Of a stretch of DNA of 62,893 nt, positions 32,601 to 43,649 are shown piece after piece. A program made the position numbers and the translations under genes. The notes under the pieces are model-generated. The model saw only the letters and a program-made list of their open reading frames with translations. It had not been told where the DNA came from and did no database searches. Source of the DNA: Acanthamoeba lenticulata. Taxonomy: Eukaryota; Discosea; Longamoebia; Acanthamoebidae. Within the stretch, counting starts at the first letter, position 1; each line of letters starts with the position of its first letter. The stretch covers positions 1 to 62,893 of the forward strand of contig NAVB01000046.1 in NCBI GenBank assembly GCA_002179805.1. Direction: 5' to 3'.

Positions 32601-35600
32601 TGGTCTCCTCCAGCGCATGCACTCGAGCAAGAAGCAGCTCTTCGCCCTGCCGGTTGGCACGGCTCACGCGCTCCTCGTCTGAAGCTACAGCGGCTGGGGA
32701 CGAGCTGGCCTGGTCGAGGTCGGCCAAGCGCTCGGTTTCGCGGTGCATCTCCTGTTGCATGGCCACCAGCTCCAGTTGCCTCTCAAGGAACCCGCGCTCG
32801 CGTTCGGCCTCGTCGCGCTCCTGCCGCAGCTGAGCAAGCTCGGCCTCGCGCTCGGCGTGCGCCTCCTGCAGAGCGCGCAGCTGGCCAGCCACCCGCTCAA
32901 GCGCTTCGCCCTTCGCTTCTCTGTCGTCGTCGTCGTGCTGCTGATGCTGGCGCTCTTGGTGCATCTCCTGCTGCATGGTCAGCAGCTCCAGCTGGTGCTC
33001 GAGGAACTCGCGCAGCCGCTCGGCCTCGTCCTTGGCCTCGCGCATACGCTCCAGCTCGGCCACTTGCGCCTGGTGAGCCTCCTCCAGCTCTCGCACGCGT
33101 TGGACCCAACGGGCATCGTCATTGTGATCGTTGTCGTTGCTCTTGTTGACGCTCTCACGGCCCGCGGTCTCGAGGTCGTGCACCCGCTGCGTCAGGGCAT
33201 CAACTTGCTCCTGCCGCTCTCGCGCTGTCTGCTCGGCCTCGCCACGCTCATGTTCGAGAGCGGTCTTGGCCTCCTGCAGGCGCGCCAGCTCGGCGTCGCG
33301 CTCCGTAACGACCTGCTCCAGTGCGTGCAGCTGCGCGGCGACGTCGGCCAGCTGGGCCGCCAGCGCCGCGCCCTGTTGTTGGCCAGCACGGGCCTCACCA
33401 AGCTGGCGATCCAGGTCGGTCTTGTCGCGCTCAAGGGCCTCGATACGAGCAGACTCGTGCTCGAGCTGGGCCTGGAGCTCGTCCATCCGCTCGCGATGCA
33501 CGTCCTCGCGGCTGGCCATGAGCTGGCACTGGCGGTCGAGGAAGTCCTTGAGGCTCTCCAGCTCGGCTCGCTCAGCACGCAGCGCCTGGGCCTCCTCCTG
33601 GGCGCGGTCGCGCTCAGCCTGGACGGCGATCAGATCGGCCTCGAGCGCGTCGCGCTCTTCGCGTGCGTGCTGCTCGAGGGTCGCCTGCCGTCGCACCTCG
33701 CGCTCGAGGTCCCGTTCACGCGCGTCGAGCTCCCCGCGAAGCCGCTCGAGCTCGGCATCGTGGTCGATGCGCCGCAAGGCCTCGCGCAGACCTTCCTCGT
33801 TGGCCTGGCGCTCGTGTTGCAGCCGGGCCAGGTCGTCGTGGTCATCGTTGTCGTCATCACCCTCAATGGAGGCCACTTGGTCGACCTCCCGCGTCCCGTC
33901 TTCTGCCCGGTGCCGCAGGTCCCGCTCCTCGACCGCTTGCCGCTCGGCGCGGGCTACACGGGCGTTGAGCGCCTCGATTTCGCGCTGGAGCTGCTCAACG
34001 TCCCGCGTCGTGTCGAGCTGTGACCCTTCCTCGGCTTCCTTCTCAGCCTCGGTTTCATGGTGGCTGTCCTTGAGCTCGGCGTCCTCCTCCTCCTCCTCCT
34101 CCTCCTCCTCCTCTGTGTCCTGGTCCCACCCGCTGCCCCAATCATCGTCCTCATCACCGGCCACGAGCGTGGCGCCGACGCTCTGCTCTGCGTTGGCCTC
34201 GGCTGGTTCGTCAACGGCAGTGGCGGTCGTGGGATGGTCCGCAGAGATGGAGCGCTCCTCCCGCTCCGAGAGGTGGAGTCGCTCGACCCGCTCGTCGGCC
34301 TCGGCTGCGCGGCGCTCGGCAGCCTCGAGCGCCGCTTGGACGCGCGCCACTTCCTGGACCAGGCGCGCGAGCTCGGCGACCCGCGACTCTTCGTTCTCGC
34401 GCTCGTCCTCGCTCTGCAGCTGGAGCCGCTCCTCGGCCGCCTGCCGGAGGCGCTGCTCAGCCTCGAGCAGGACCGAGAGACGCGCCACTTCGTCCTGCAG
34501 CTGCGCAGCCGCGTTGGCCTCCTCGGGCTCGGGCTCGACATCGATGGACGTGTCGGCGAGCCGGGCCTCGGCCAGTCTGCGCAGACTTTGCTCCTCTTCG
34601 ACCAGAGCTGCAAGGCGGGCGGCCTCAGCGAGGCTCCGCTCATGCGTTTCACGCAGACGCTCTTGCTCGGCCAACTGGGCCTCGCGCTCGCTGGTCACGC
34701 GGCGCAGCTCGCTCTCCACCCGCTCACGTTCCTCCTCGGCGGATAGGCGGAGGTTCTGCTCTTGGTCGACCAGCAGCGCGGCCAGGCGGGCGGCCTCGGC
34801 GCGAAGCACGTCGAGCTGCTCGTCGCCGCCCTCGGCCGCGGCATTGCGCTCTTCTTCAGCCACGCGCCTCAATCGCTGCTCCTCCGCCACAATGCTGGTG
34901 AGGCGCTCCACCTCGGCACGAAGGGTCTCGTGCGTCGCCTGCAGCTGGTCGACTTCGGTGAGGCTGGCCTGCAGCTGTTGCTCTGCAGTGCGCCGGAGGG
35001 CCTGCTGCTCGTCTAGCAGCGCAGCCAAGCGGCCGGCCTCGGCGCGGAGCACATTGAGCTGCTCGTCGCCGCCCTTGGCCGCGGCGTCGCGCTCCTCCTC
35101 GACCACGCGCCGCAGCCTCTGTTCTTCGGCCACAACGCTGGTGAGACGGGCGAGCTCGGTCCGCTGGGCCTCCAACTGCTCGCGCAGCTCCTGTTCCACA
35201 GCGGCGAGACGGTCGACCTGAGCTCGCAAGGCCTCCTGGTCGGTCAACTGGGCCTCGTGCTCGCTGGCCACGCGGCTCAGCTCGTCCTCCAGTCGCTGGC
35301 GCTCCTCCTCGGCGGTTCGAAGGCCTGCCTGGTGCTCATCAACCAGAGCAACCAGGCGAGCGGCCTCGGCGCGGAGCACATTGAGCTGCTCGTCGCCGCC
35401 CTTGGCCGCCGCATCGCGCTCCTCCTCGGCCACACGCCGCTGCCGCTGCTCCTCGGCCACGACGCTCGACAGCCGCTCGATCTCGACTCGGAGGCTTGCC
35501 TCAGCTTGGGCGGCTCGCTCCGCCTCGGCGGCAAGAGCCTGCTCGACCGCGCGTCGCTTGGCCTCTTCTTCGTCCGCCACGGCGGCAAGACGGCTGTGCT

Positions 35601-38600
35601 CGGCCTGCTGGGCGGCAAACCGCTCACGAAGCTCCTGTTCCACTGCTTGCTCGTGCTCAGCAGAGCGCTTGGCAACGGCCTGGGCGCTCTCCTCAGCGGC
35701 TTGCCGCAGCCGCTGCTCTTCGGCCACGAGCGCTGACAGCCGGTCGACCTCGGCGCGCAGCACGTCGGCCTGCTCAGCCAAGCTCTTGTGAGCGGCCTGG
35801 TACTCGGCGTCCACCTTGGCCAGGCGCTCTGCCTCGGCTCGCTGCTCGTCACACTGTTGCTCCGCAGTGCGCCGGAGGGCCTGCTGCTCATCGACCAGCG
35901 CAGCCAAGCGGCCGGCCTCGGCGCGAAGCACATTGAGCTGCTCGTCGCCGCCCTTGGCTGCCGCGTCGCGTTCCTCTTCGGCCATGCGTCGCAACCGCTG
36001 CTCCTCGGTCACAACACTGGTGAGGCGCTCCACCTCGGCCCGCAGGGCGGCTTCAGTCTGGGCGGCCCGCTCTGCGGCGGTAGCGAGCGACTGGGCCTGG
36101 GCTTCTTGCTCGCTGGCGAGCGCTGTCACGCGGGCCAACTCGCTCTCCAGCCACGCGCGCTCTGCCTGGGCCGCGTGGTGGAGTCGCTCAACTTCGCCTC
36201 GCAGCTCGTCGACCTGCTCGATCAACCTCTGGCGGGCTGCCTGGCCCTCGGCGTCGACCTGCGTCAAGCGCCCAACTTCGGCTTGAAGCGTGGCCGCTTC
36301 GGCAAGGATGACCTGCAGCTGTTGCTCCGTGGTGCGACCGAGGGCCTGGTGCTGGTCGGCCAGCGCGGCCAGACGGGCAGCCTCGGCGCGGAGCACATTG
36401 AGCTGCTCGTCACCGCCCTTGGCCGTCGCATCACGCTCCTCCTCGGCCACGCGCCGCAGCCTCTGTTCTTCGGCCACCGCGCCCGACAGCCGCTCGACTT
36501 GGCCTTGGAGCTCGGCCAAGCTCTCGTGAACGGCCTGGCTCTCGGCTGCGGCCTTGGTCAAGCGCTCCACCTGGGCTTGCAACGAGGCCTGTTCATCCAA
36601 GTTGGCCTGCAGCTGTTGCTCCAGGCGGGCCTTCTCCTCCAGCGCGCGCTCCTCGCTGGCTCGGCGTGCGGCCTCGCCCGCCACACGCTCCTCCTCGGAT
36701 TGGCGCAACTCAGCCTCCAACTGGCGCAGCTGAGCCGCCTGCTCGGCTCGCTGTTGTTCCGCAGTGTGCTGCAAGGTCTGCTGCTCGCCGACTAAAGCAG
36801 CCAAGCGGGCAGCCTCCGCGCGAAGCACGTTGAGTTGTTCGTCGCCGCCCTTGGTCGCGGCGTCGCGCTCCTCTTCGGCCATGCGCCGCTGCCGCTGCTC
36901 CTCGACCACAACACTGGTGAGGCGCTCGACTTCAGCCCGCAGGGCGGCTTCGGTCTGGGCGGCCTGCTCCGCATCGGTGGCCAGCGCCTGTTCGGCCGCG
37001 CGTCGCTTGGCCTCTTCTTCATTCGCCACCGCGGTGAGTCGCGCGAGCTCGGCCTGCTGGGCGGCGAACCGCTCACGCAGCTCCTGTTCCACGGTTTGCT
37101 CATGCTCAGCCGAGCGCTTGGCGATGGCCTGTGCGCTCTCGTCGGCAGCTTGCCGCTTCCGCTGCTCCTCGGCCACGAGCGCCGACAGCCTGTCGACCTC
37201 AGTGCGCAGCATGTTGAGCTGCTCGTCGCCGCCCTTGGCCGCGGCATCGCGCTCCTCCTCGGCCACTCGCCGCAACCGCTGTTCTTCGGCCACCGCGATT
37301 GACAGCCGCTCCAACTGGCCTTGCAGCGTCGTCTGCAGCTTCTCCGCCTGCTCGGTGAGGCTCGCCCGCAGTTCTCGCACCACCTGCTCGTGCTCGTCTC
37401 TCATGCCCTGTGTCTCACCGGCGTGCGCGGCCACGGCTGCTCGGTGTTCCTCGATGGCCTGAGCCAGCTGGGCCTCACGCTCGCCGGCCAGAGCGGTCAC
37501 GCGGCTCAACTCGTTCTCGAGCCGCTGGCGTTCCTCCTCAGCAGCGCGACGTAGGGTCTGCTCCTGGTCGAGTTGGGCCGCCAGGCGCTGAGCCTCGGCC
37601 CGGAGCACGTTGAGCTGCTCGTCGCCACCTTGAGCCGCGGCGTCACGCTTCTCTTCGGCCACGCGCCGACGTCTCTGCTCCTCGGCCATGACGCCTGTCA
37701 GGCGCTCTACTTCAGCCCGCAGCGCTGCCTCGGCTTGGGCGGCCCGCTGCGCGTCAGCGGCAAGAGTCCTTTCGGCTGCCTGCCGCGTGGCCTCCAGCTG
37801 CTCGACCTCGGCTCGGAGCGCCGCCTGGGCGTCGGCCTGCTCGGCGAGGCTCGCCCGCAGATGCTGCTCCAGCTCGCGTCGCTCCTCCCAGGCGCGTTCC
37901 TCGGCAGCAGCGCGGGCGGCTACGGCCGTCTGCACTTGGTCGCCCGAGTGGTGCAACTGGTCTCGTTGCTCGTCGACCAGCGCGGCCAGACGGGCGACCT
38001 CGGCGCGGAGCACGCGGAGTTGCTCGTCGCTGTCCTTAGCAGCAGCGTCGCGCTTCTCCTCGGCCAGACGCCGCAATCGCTGCTCCTCAGCCACCGCGCT
38101 CGACAGCCGCTCGATCTCAGCCTGCAGCGCCGCCTGGGTATCGGCCTGCTCGGCGAGGCTCGCGCGCAGGTGCTGCTCCAATTGGGCCCGCTCCTCCTGG
38201 GCGCGTGCTTCGGCGGCGGCCGCCTGGCGGTGCTCTTCGCCGGACCGGTGCAGCTGGTCTTTGTGGTCGTCCGCGACCACCAACAGGCGGGCCATCTCAG
38301 CTCGCAGCTGCTCGCGCTCAGCTTGGAGATTTGCCACTTGGTCTCGCAGCTGGTCCTGCTGGCCTTCGGCGACGTGGCGCTGGGCCTGGTGCTCGTCGAC
38401 CAGACGTTGGGCCTCACTGCGGAGCACGTTAAGCTGCTCGTCGCCGCCCTTAGCCGCCGCGTCACGCTCCTCTTCGGCCATGCGCCGCAGTCGTTGCTCC
38501 TCGGCCACAACGCTGGTGAGGCGCTCCACCTCGTCGGTCTTGGCTCGCAGCTCGTCACGCTCAGCCACGGCTCGATCGCGCGCCTCGGCCGCCGCACGAC

Positions 38601-41600
38601 GCAGGCCCTGCTCCTCGTCCACAAGGGCCGAGAGGCGGGCCACCTCGGTACGGAGCGCGGCCTCGAGCTGGCGCTGTTGCTCGAGCCGGTCGCGCAGTTC
38701 GTGCTCGACCTGGTCCCGCTCGGCTTGAGTCCGCTTGAAGGCCTCCACGCGCGACAGCGCAACACCGCGCTCGTCCTCGGCCGCCAGGCGTAGCGCCCGC
38801 TGCTCCTCGGCCAGCGCGGCGAGGCGGGCCAGCTCGGCCTTGGTCTCGTCGGCTGAGCCTTGCTGCTGAAGCAGCTGCCCGAGCCGCTCGCGATCCTCAG
38901 CGAGCCTGACCAGCTCGGCCTCGTGCGCTTGCTGGGTGGCGGCCATCTGCTTTTTCTCGGCGCGCAGTTGTTCGAGTGCGGCAAGGAGCTCGTCCCGCTC
39001 GCGCTGCATGTCCTCCACGGCGCTGAGCAGCTTGGCCTTGCTGTCGGCCCGCGCCTGCTCCAGCGCTTGCTCGTGCTCCGTCCGCGTGCCGGCCAGTGCC
39101 ACGACGGCCTGCTCGCATTGGGTCAGCAGCTGGTCGCGGTCATCCTGCAGCATCTTGACTTGGCCCGCCAGGCGCTCGATGTCGATCCGGCCCTGCTCAA
39201 GCTGTTCTTCGTCGTGTCGACGCTCCTCAGCCATGCGGGCGATATCGCGCTTGAGCGCCTCCGTGTCGTTCGTGGCCTGACGCAGGGCCTCCTCAAGCTG
39301 CGCGCGCTCGGCCGCGGTGGCGGCGAGTTGTTCTGAGCCGACAGTGGCGGCCTCCGCAGCCTCGAGTTCGCCGATGCGGGCGACCAGGCGGACCTCGGCC
39401 TCGCGAGCCTGGGCCGCACCGCGCTCGGCGACGTCGGCCCTCTGCTGAAGCGCTTCCAGCTGAGCTGTCATCGCCGCCCGGTAGGCCTCGCGCTCGGTGG
39501 CCAGCGCGGCCTCGGCCCGGTCGAGCCTCTCCTGCACGGCGGTCTTAGCCGCCGCCGTGTCGTTCAGCACCGCCTGCAGCTCGTTGACCTGCCGGGCAAG
39601 CTCGGCCTTCTCCGCGGCGAGCTGCCGGAGCTCGTCGGGAGCCGCAGTCACGGCCGCGGCGCTCTGGGCCTCGCGCAACTGCAGCTCGAGCTGTGCCTTG
39701 TCGTGTTCCAGCTGGGCCTTGATCTCTTCTAGGCGCTGAAGGTCAACATGGCGCATCTCGTTGAGCGCCGCGTTTTCGGCCTCAAGCCGCTGCTTCTCAT
39801 CGGCGAGGCGCGCGGCCTCGGCCTGGCTGCGCTCCAGGGCGGCGCGGAGCTCGTCCAAGGCTCCAGGCTCGGGCTGGCTGGCCGCGGGAGCCGCCTGTGC
39901 CTGCGCCAGCCGCTGGGCCAGGTCGCGATTGTCGCGCTCGGCCTGTTCCTTCTGCGCCAAGAGCTGGAGGAGCTCCTCCTCGCGCTCCTCCTTCATGCGC
40001 TTCATGACCTCTCGCTCTTCCTTGGCCTTGGCCACCTCGCGCCTTGTCCGCTCGCGCTCTTCTTCCATCTGTCTTCGCTCATCGGTGATCTTGTCCACGA
40101 CGCCCAGGTTGACCCGCAGCACCTCTTCGGTCTCCCGCTTTACCTTGGCCTTGTCGGCCTTCAACGCGGCGGTCTCGGTCTCGAGCTCGGCGATTCGCTG
40201 GGCGGCCCCCTCGGCCTGCTTGAGCTCCTGGCGCAAGTGCAGGCACTCCTGCTCGAGGGCCTCGTTCTGCTCTCGGACGCGCTTCAGTTCCTGGGCCAGG
40301 TCGACGTCCTCTTTGTTGTCGCCGGTGGCCTCCGAGGCGACGGGCGACAGCGGAGTGACCTCGCGCTGGGCTGTGGCCTCGGCCAGCTGCTCCTCGAGCT
40401 CGATCGCGCGCTGCTCGGCCTTCTGGAGCTCTTCTCTCATGTGCTCACGGGCACGGATGGTCTCCTCGCGCTCGCGCCGGATGCGCAGCAGCTCGCGCTC
40501 GAGGTCGGCCTTGTCGTGTTCCACCTTTTCGCACCGCTGCGCCTCGCGCGCGAGCTCGGCGGCGTACTCGGCGGCTTCGCGTTTGCGCTTTTCCTCGAGC
40601 TCGCCCATGACGATAACAAGCTCTTCCTTGTCCTCCTCGAGCCGGATGGCGGCCTCTTCGAGCTCGTTGATCTTGTGCTTTAGGCCGGCGACCTCGCGGT
40701 CCCTGTCCTCGCGCTCGCGCCGAGACTTGTTGTCCATCTGGACCATGGCCCGGAGGTTCTCTTCCCGGGCCTCGCGCAGCCGCTCGACCTCGCCAGCGAG
40801 TCGCGCGCGGACGTGCTCGTGCTCACGCGCATCCCCGCGCAGGCGCGCCAGCTTGGCACGCCGCTTGTCGAGCTTGCCGCGAAGAGCGTTCTCGACGTCC
40901 CGACGCTCGGCACGGGCCTCGTCCCGCTCGGCCTGTGCGTGGCGGAGCTCGGCCTCGAGCCCGCGCTTGCTCAGCTCCAGGGCCTGCAGGGCGTCGCTGG
41001 TGGTCTTGTGGGCCTCGGCCGAGCCCTCTTGCTCGGACATGACGCGGATGAGCTGGGCCTCGACGCCCTGCTTGATGCGTACCAGCTCGGCCCGCTCCTC
41101 CCGGGCGCGATCGAGTTCGAGCGCGAGCTTGGCCGCTTCCCGCTGCTGGGCCTCGTGCTCGGCCCGCGCGTCCTTGGCCTCGCGCTCCAGCCGACCGCGC
41201 TGGGCTTCCATTTCGTCCCGCTCGGCGCGGACGGCGTCGAGCTCGCGCTGCCGCTGCTGGTCGCGCTCCAGCGCGTTGGCCTCGAGCCGCGCGGCGCGTT
41301 CTTCGAGCTCCATGCGCTGTCGCTCGTACTCGCGGTCGCGCTGCTCTGCGTCCTGCTTGGCCCGGGCGAGCTCTCGCTTGAGCTCTTCCTTCCGGCGTTT
41401 CATCTTCCGCTTTTGCTTATCGGCCTGCCGCGCTGTCTCCTTGTTCTTCTCGTCCTCTTGGATGAGCAGCGCGCGCAGCTCATCCATCACTTTGCTCTTT
41501 TCCTGTGGAGTGCAGGGTGCCGAAACGATTAATCTTGCCCCCCCCCCTCCCTGTGCACATGAGGTAGGGCTGGCGTGCCTGAAGCTCTTCCTCGAGACAT

Positions 41601-41807
41601 TCAATTACGGCCTTCTGCAGTGATTCTGGGTTCTCTTGTGGAAAGGTGTCCTCCATCGTGGGGGGAGGCAGCGGTAGTCCTTCTACCATCTGCACACAAG
41701 AGTGAGGAAGAATGCATGGACAACGGTGGCGAAACGGGACTCACCCGTTTGTTGGCTACGCGACGGAACCAACCCCGCTGCTGGGGCGCGTCCACATCGG
41801 GCTCCAT
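26674..41807 (-). CDS. Giant coiled-coil protein (about 5,000 aa)
   Basis: Three exons: 41807-41745, 41689-41559 and one huge exon 41494-26674, giving about 5,004 aa; the junctions of the short 5' exons are phase-consistent but less certain. Nearly the whole protein is Glu/Arg/Leu/Ala/Gln-rich heptad-type coiled coil. The N terminus is short and non-coiled (VEGLPLPPPTMEDTF). Two internal repeat arrays occur: about ten GGDEQLNVLRAE units (residues about 1080-2290) and eleven MQQEMH units (about 2900-3740). Between them is an acidic linker with DDDWGSGWD and a run of about ten Glu (near 34082-34113). The C terminus is basic (PPSKSPAKRRTGH). No motor, GRIP, FYVE or actin-binding domain is visible. 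A golgin, centrosomal or cortical scaffold is plausible, but function is unassigned. Long plus-strand frames across it are shadows. Confidence 0.85.
30470..33020 (-). repeat. Internal protein repeat array 2 (MQQEMH units)
   Basis: Eleven near-identical units of the form FLERQLELLTMQQEMHQER or FLERQLELVAMQQEMHRET, with three diverged relatives flanking them (REDVHRER, IQEGMHQQR, VQDSIHRRR). The core gcatctcctgctgcatgg (plus-strand reading) recurs near 30477, 30712, 30950, 31171, 31399, 31681, 31915, 32118, 32350, 32745 and 32960. Spacing is mostly 200-280 nt, with one gap of about 395 nt. Two subtypes (LLTMQQEMHQER, often followed by His/Asp-rich runs, and VAMQQEMHRET) partly alternate. Confidence 0.88.
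34740..38530 (-). repeat. Internal protein repeat array 1 (GGDEQL units)
   Basis: Within the giant coiled-coil gene, about ten units share the pattern RLRRVAEEERDAAAKGG followed by DEQLNVLRAEAARLAAL. One is divergent (DSDEQLRVL). The units are separated by variable coiled-coil spacers. At the DNA level the antisense-read core (gctgctcgtcgccgcc) recurs almost unchanged, which indicates expansion by recombination followed by limited drift. Confidence 0.85.
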
Positions 41808-42026
41808 CGCAAAAATCTGAAGCTAAATTGAAAAAAAAAAAAAAGCAAAATTAGATTCGTTCAGACACGACGATACAGTGAGTGTGAGTGCGCATTCAGC
41901 ACTTAAGATGTAGTGGTGATACCACTCACAAGGAGGCTCCAAGGGCCAGTTCCAAATCGCTGACAGCACTGCGACCACGTCAGTCAAAAAGAAATAGTGC
42001 ATTTTCCCTCGCCTTTCCCCTTCAAA

Positions 42027-43625
42027 TCAAATCTTACGGGCTGATGGATCAAATGACATCCACGTGAGCGGGCGGCCTCCCACGTGAGTCACCCATCTAG
42101 TGTTGTTTCAGACAAGACATAAGGTCAGGCAAGGGGACGGAGGGATGAGGAAAAGCAGGTACCTGAAAGGCACTTCATGTTGCTTGAGGAGGTCCGGGAA
42201 CGAGTTTACAAAGTCCCGCGGGGAGAAGAGGACGAGGGAGATCTTCTCCAAGCTCGATGCCGGGTGGTTGGCCCACTTCTGGTAGGCCTTGAAAATGGCC
42301 TGGTAGATGTCTTCCTGGTTGTTCCCAAACACGCCTCCTGTGACATTTCACAGCCCCAGTTGTAACGTGAGATCAAGAGGCTCGTGCATGTGGGCGCACA
42401 TGAAGTGGACAAAGCTGGACAACCGCCGATGAGCGTGAGAACGAGATGCGTCCGCCGGTGCTTGATGGCCGAGAGGAAGGTGGCCTCGTAGTCGGCTTCG
42501 AGAATGAAACGGCACTTGTCGCGTGACTCTGGCGCACGCGCGTTTCTCTCGCCCGATGCGCCCTGTCCGATATTCATCGCCGCGCAAAAGACCTGGTCGA
42601 TCACCTGTTCCGGATCGTTCACCACCTCCAGCGCGCCGCGACTGCCGTGTCCCGTCGTCACCTGCAAAACACGTTGAAGCCCAGATCAGAGGACCGGTTG
42701 CACAAGGACAGAGGCAAGGCCGCGAGGCTGACAACAGACCTGGACCTCGTGATGGTAGCCAACGACGACCTGGCGGAAGAGACGGTTGTATTCGGCAGAG
42801 CCAGCCGCGGGAAAGCTCGGCTCGCTGCCCGTGAGCATCACGTACCCGTTGCGTACGGGGAAGTGCTCGGCTAGGTCCTCCAAGAAGTTGAGCTTGACGA
42901 TGTGCCAACGCATCCAAGCGGTTAGCATCTCGGCGCGCTCCACAAAGGCACGCATGCCGGATCCGTACTTGGTGTTCCGTGGTCTGCATCCACTCGTGCT
43001 GCGGCTTGGCCGGGTCGTAGAAGGCGGCATGGACCCTTGTGATGGCCGCTGGTGGACCCCAAGGATGAGCAAGCGGTGATATCAGCCAAAACACACACCA
43101 CACCGCACCACGCTATGGTGGCAGCAAAGGGGGGCTGATGGAAGCACCGGCGCCAGCGGAGACAGAAGCGGCGGGCCCCTGCGTGGGATCGCGGCTGTAC
43201 TTCTCGGTGAAGCTGGGCCAATTGGGCGCGAAGCTCTCGGAGACAGACTCCACGCCGTTGAAGTTGGAGGCCACCTGGAACACGGCGTTCCGGTTCGCGG
43301 GCAGGGCCTGCTGGTGGGCCACATCCACATTGCGTGTGGAGACCTTGGACCCGCCACGAGGCGCAAGAAAAAAATGAAAAGATGAAAAATGATTCATAGT
43401 CGTGGAGCGCAAGTGGGGGGGGAGAACCTCATCTTTGCGGGTCACCAACTCAACCAGGCAGCGCGGGGTAGAGTCCCTGCGCAAGCATGGGCGACTGTTA
43501 ATCTCGTCAACGCTCCTTCGTTTGGGCGACTTGATGACGCGGGGTAGAGTCCCTGCGCAAGCATGGGCGACTGTTAATCTCGTCTTGCCCGCCCCCAAGG
43601 TATTGCAGCCGTATTGACGAGGCAA
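42027..43625 (-). CDS. Conserved macrodomain-like protein
   Basis: Recognisable exons: one covering VDVAHQQALPANRNAVFQVASNFNGVE (about 43360-43150), one ending at 42969 (AFYDPAKPQHEWMQTTEHQ), 42892-42740 (FLEDLAEHFPVRNGYVML), 42661-42424 (ending HLVLTLIGG), and one starting at 42337 (GGVFGNNQEDIYQAIFKAY). A last small exon near 42100-42027 is tentative. The 5' exon and start codon are unresolved. LTLIGG joined to GVFGNN resembles the phosphate-binding Gly loop of macrodomains, and the AVFQVASNFN block suits an ADP-ribose-binding fold. I believe similar uncharacterised proteins occur in other protists, but I cannot name the family. It could be an ADP-ribose hydrolase or binder; this is inference. 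Confidence 0.55.
43462..43584. repeat. Exact 47-nt direct repeat
   Basis: The 47 nt at 43462-43508 recur without a mismatch at 43538-43584, an offset of 76 nt. The unit begins cgcggggtagagtccc and ends ctgttaatctcgtc. It lies at the 5' end of the macrodomain-like gene. Since 76 is not a multiple of three, both copies cannot be read in the same coding frame. Confidence 0.95.
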
Positions 43626-43649
43626 AGAAAAGAGGGCGCCCTTTTATCT

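Noticed and set aside
33131..35221. Long Ser/Arg/Ala-rich plus-strand frames across the giant coiled-coil gene
   Set aside because: They are composition shadows of the Glu/Arg/Leu-rich coiled coil on the minus strand. No start context, splice pattern or domain supports them.
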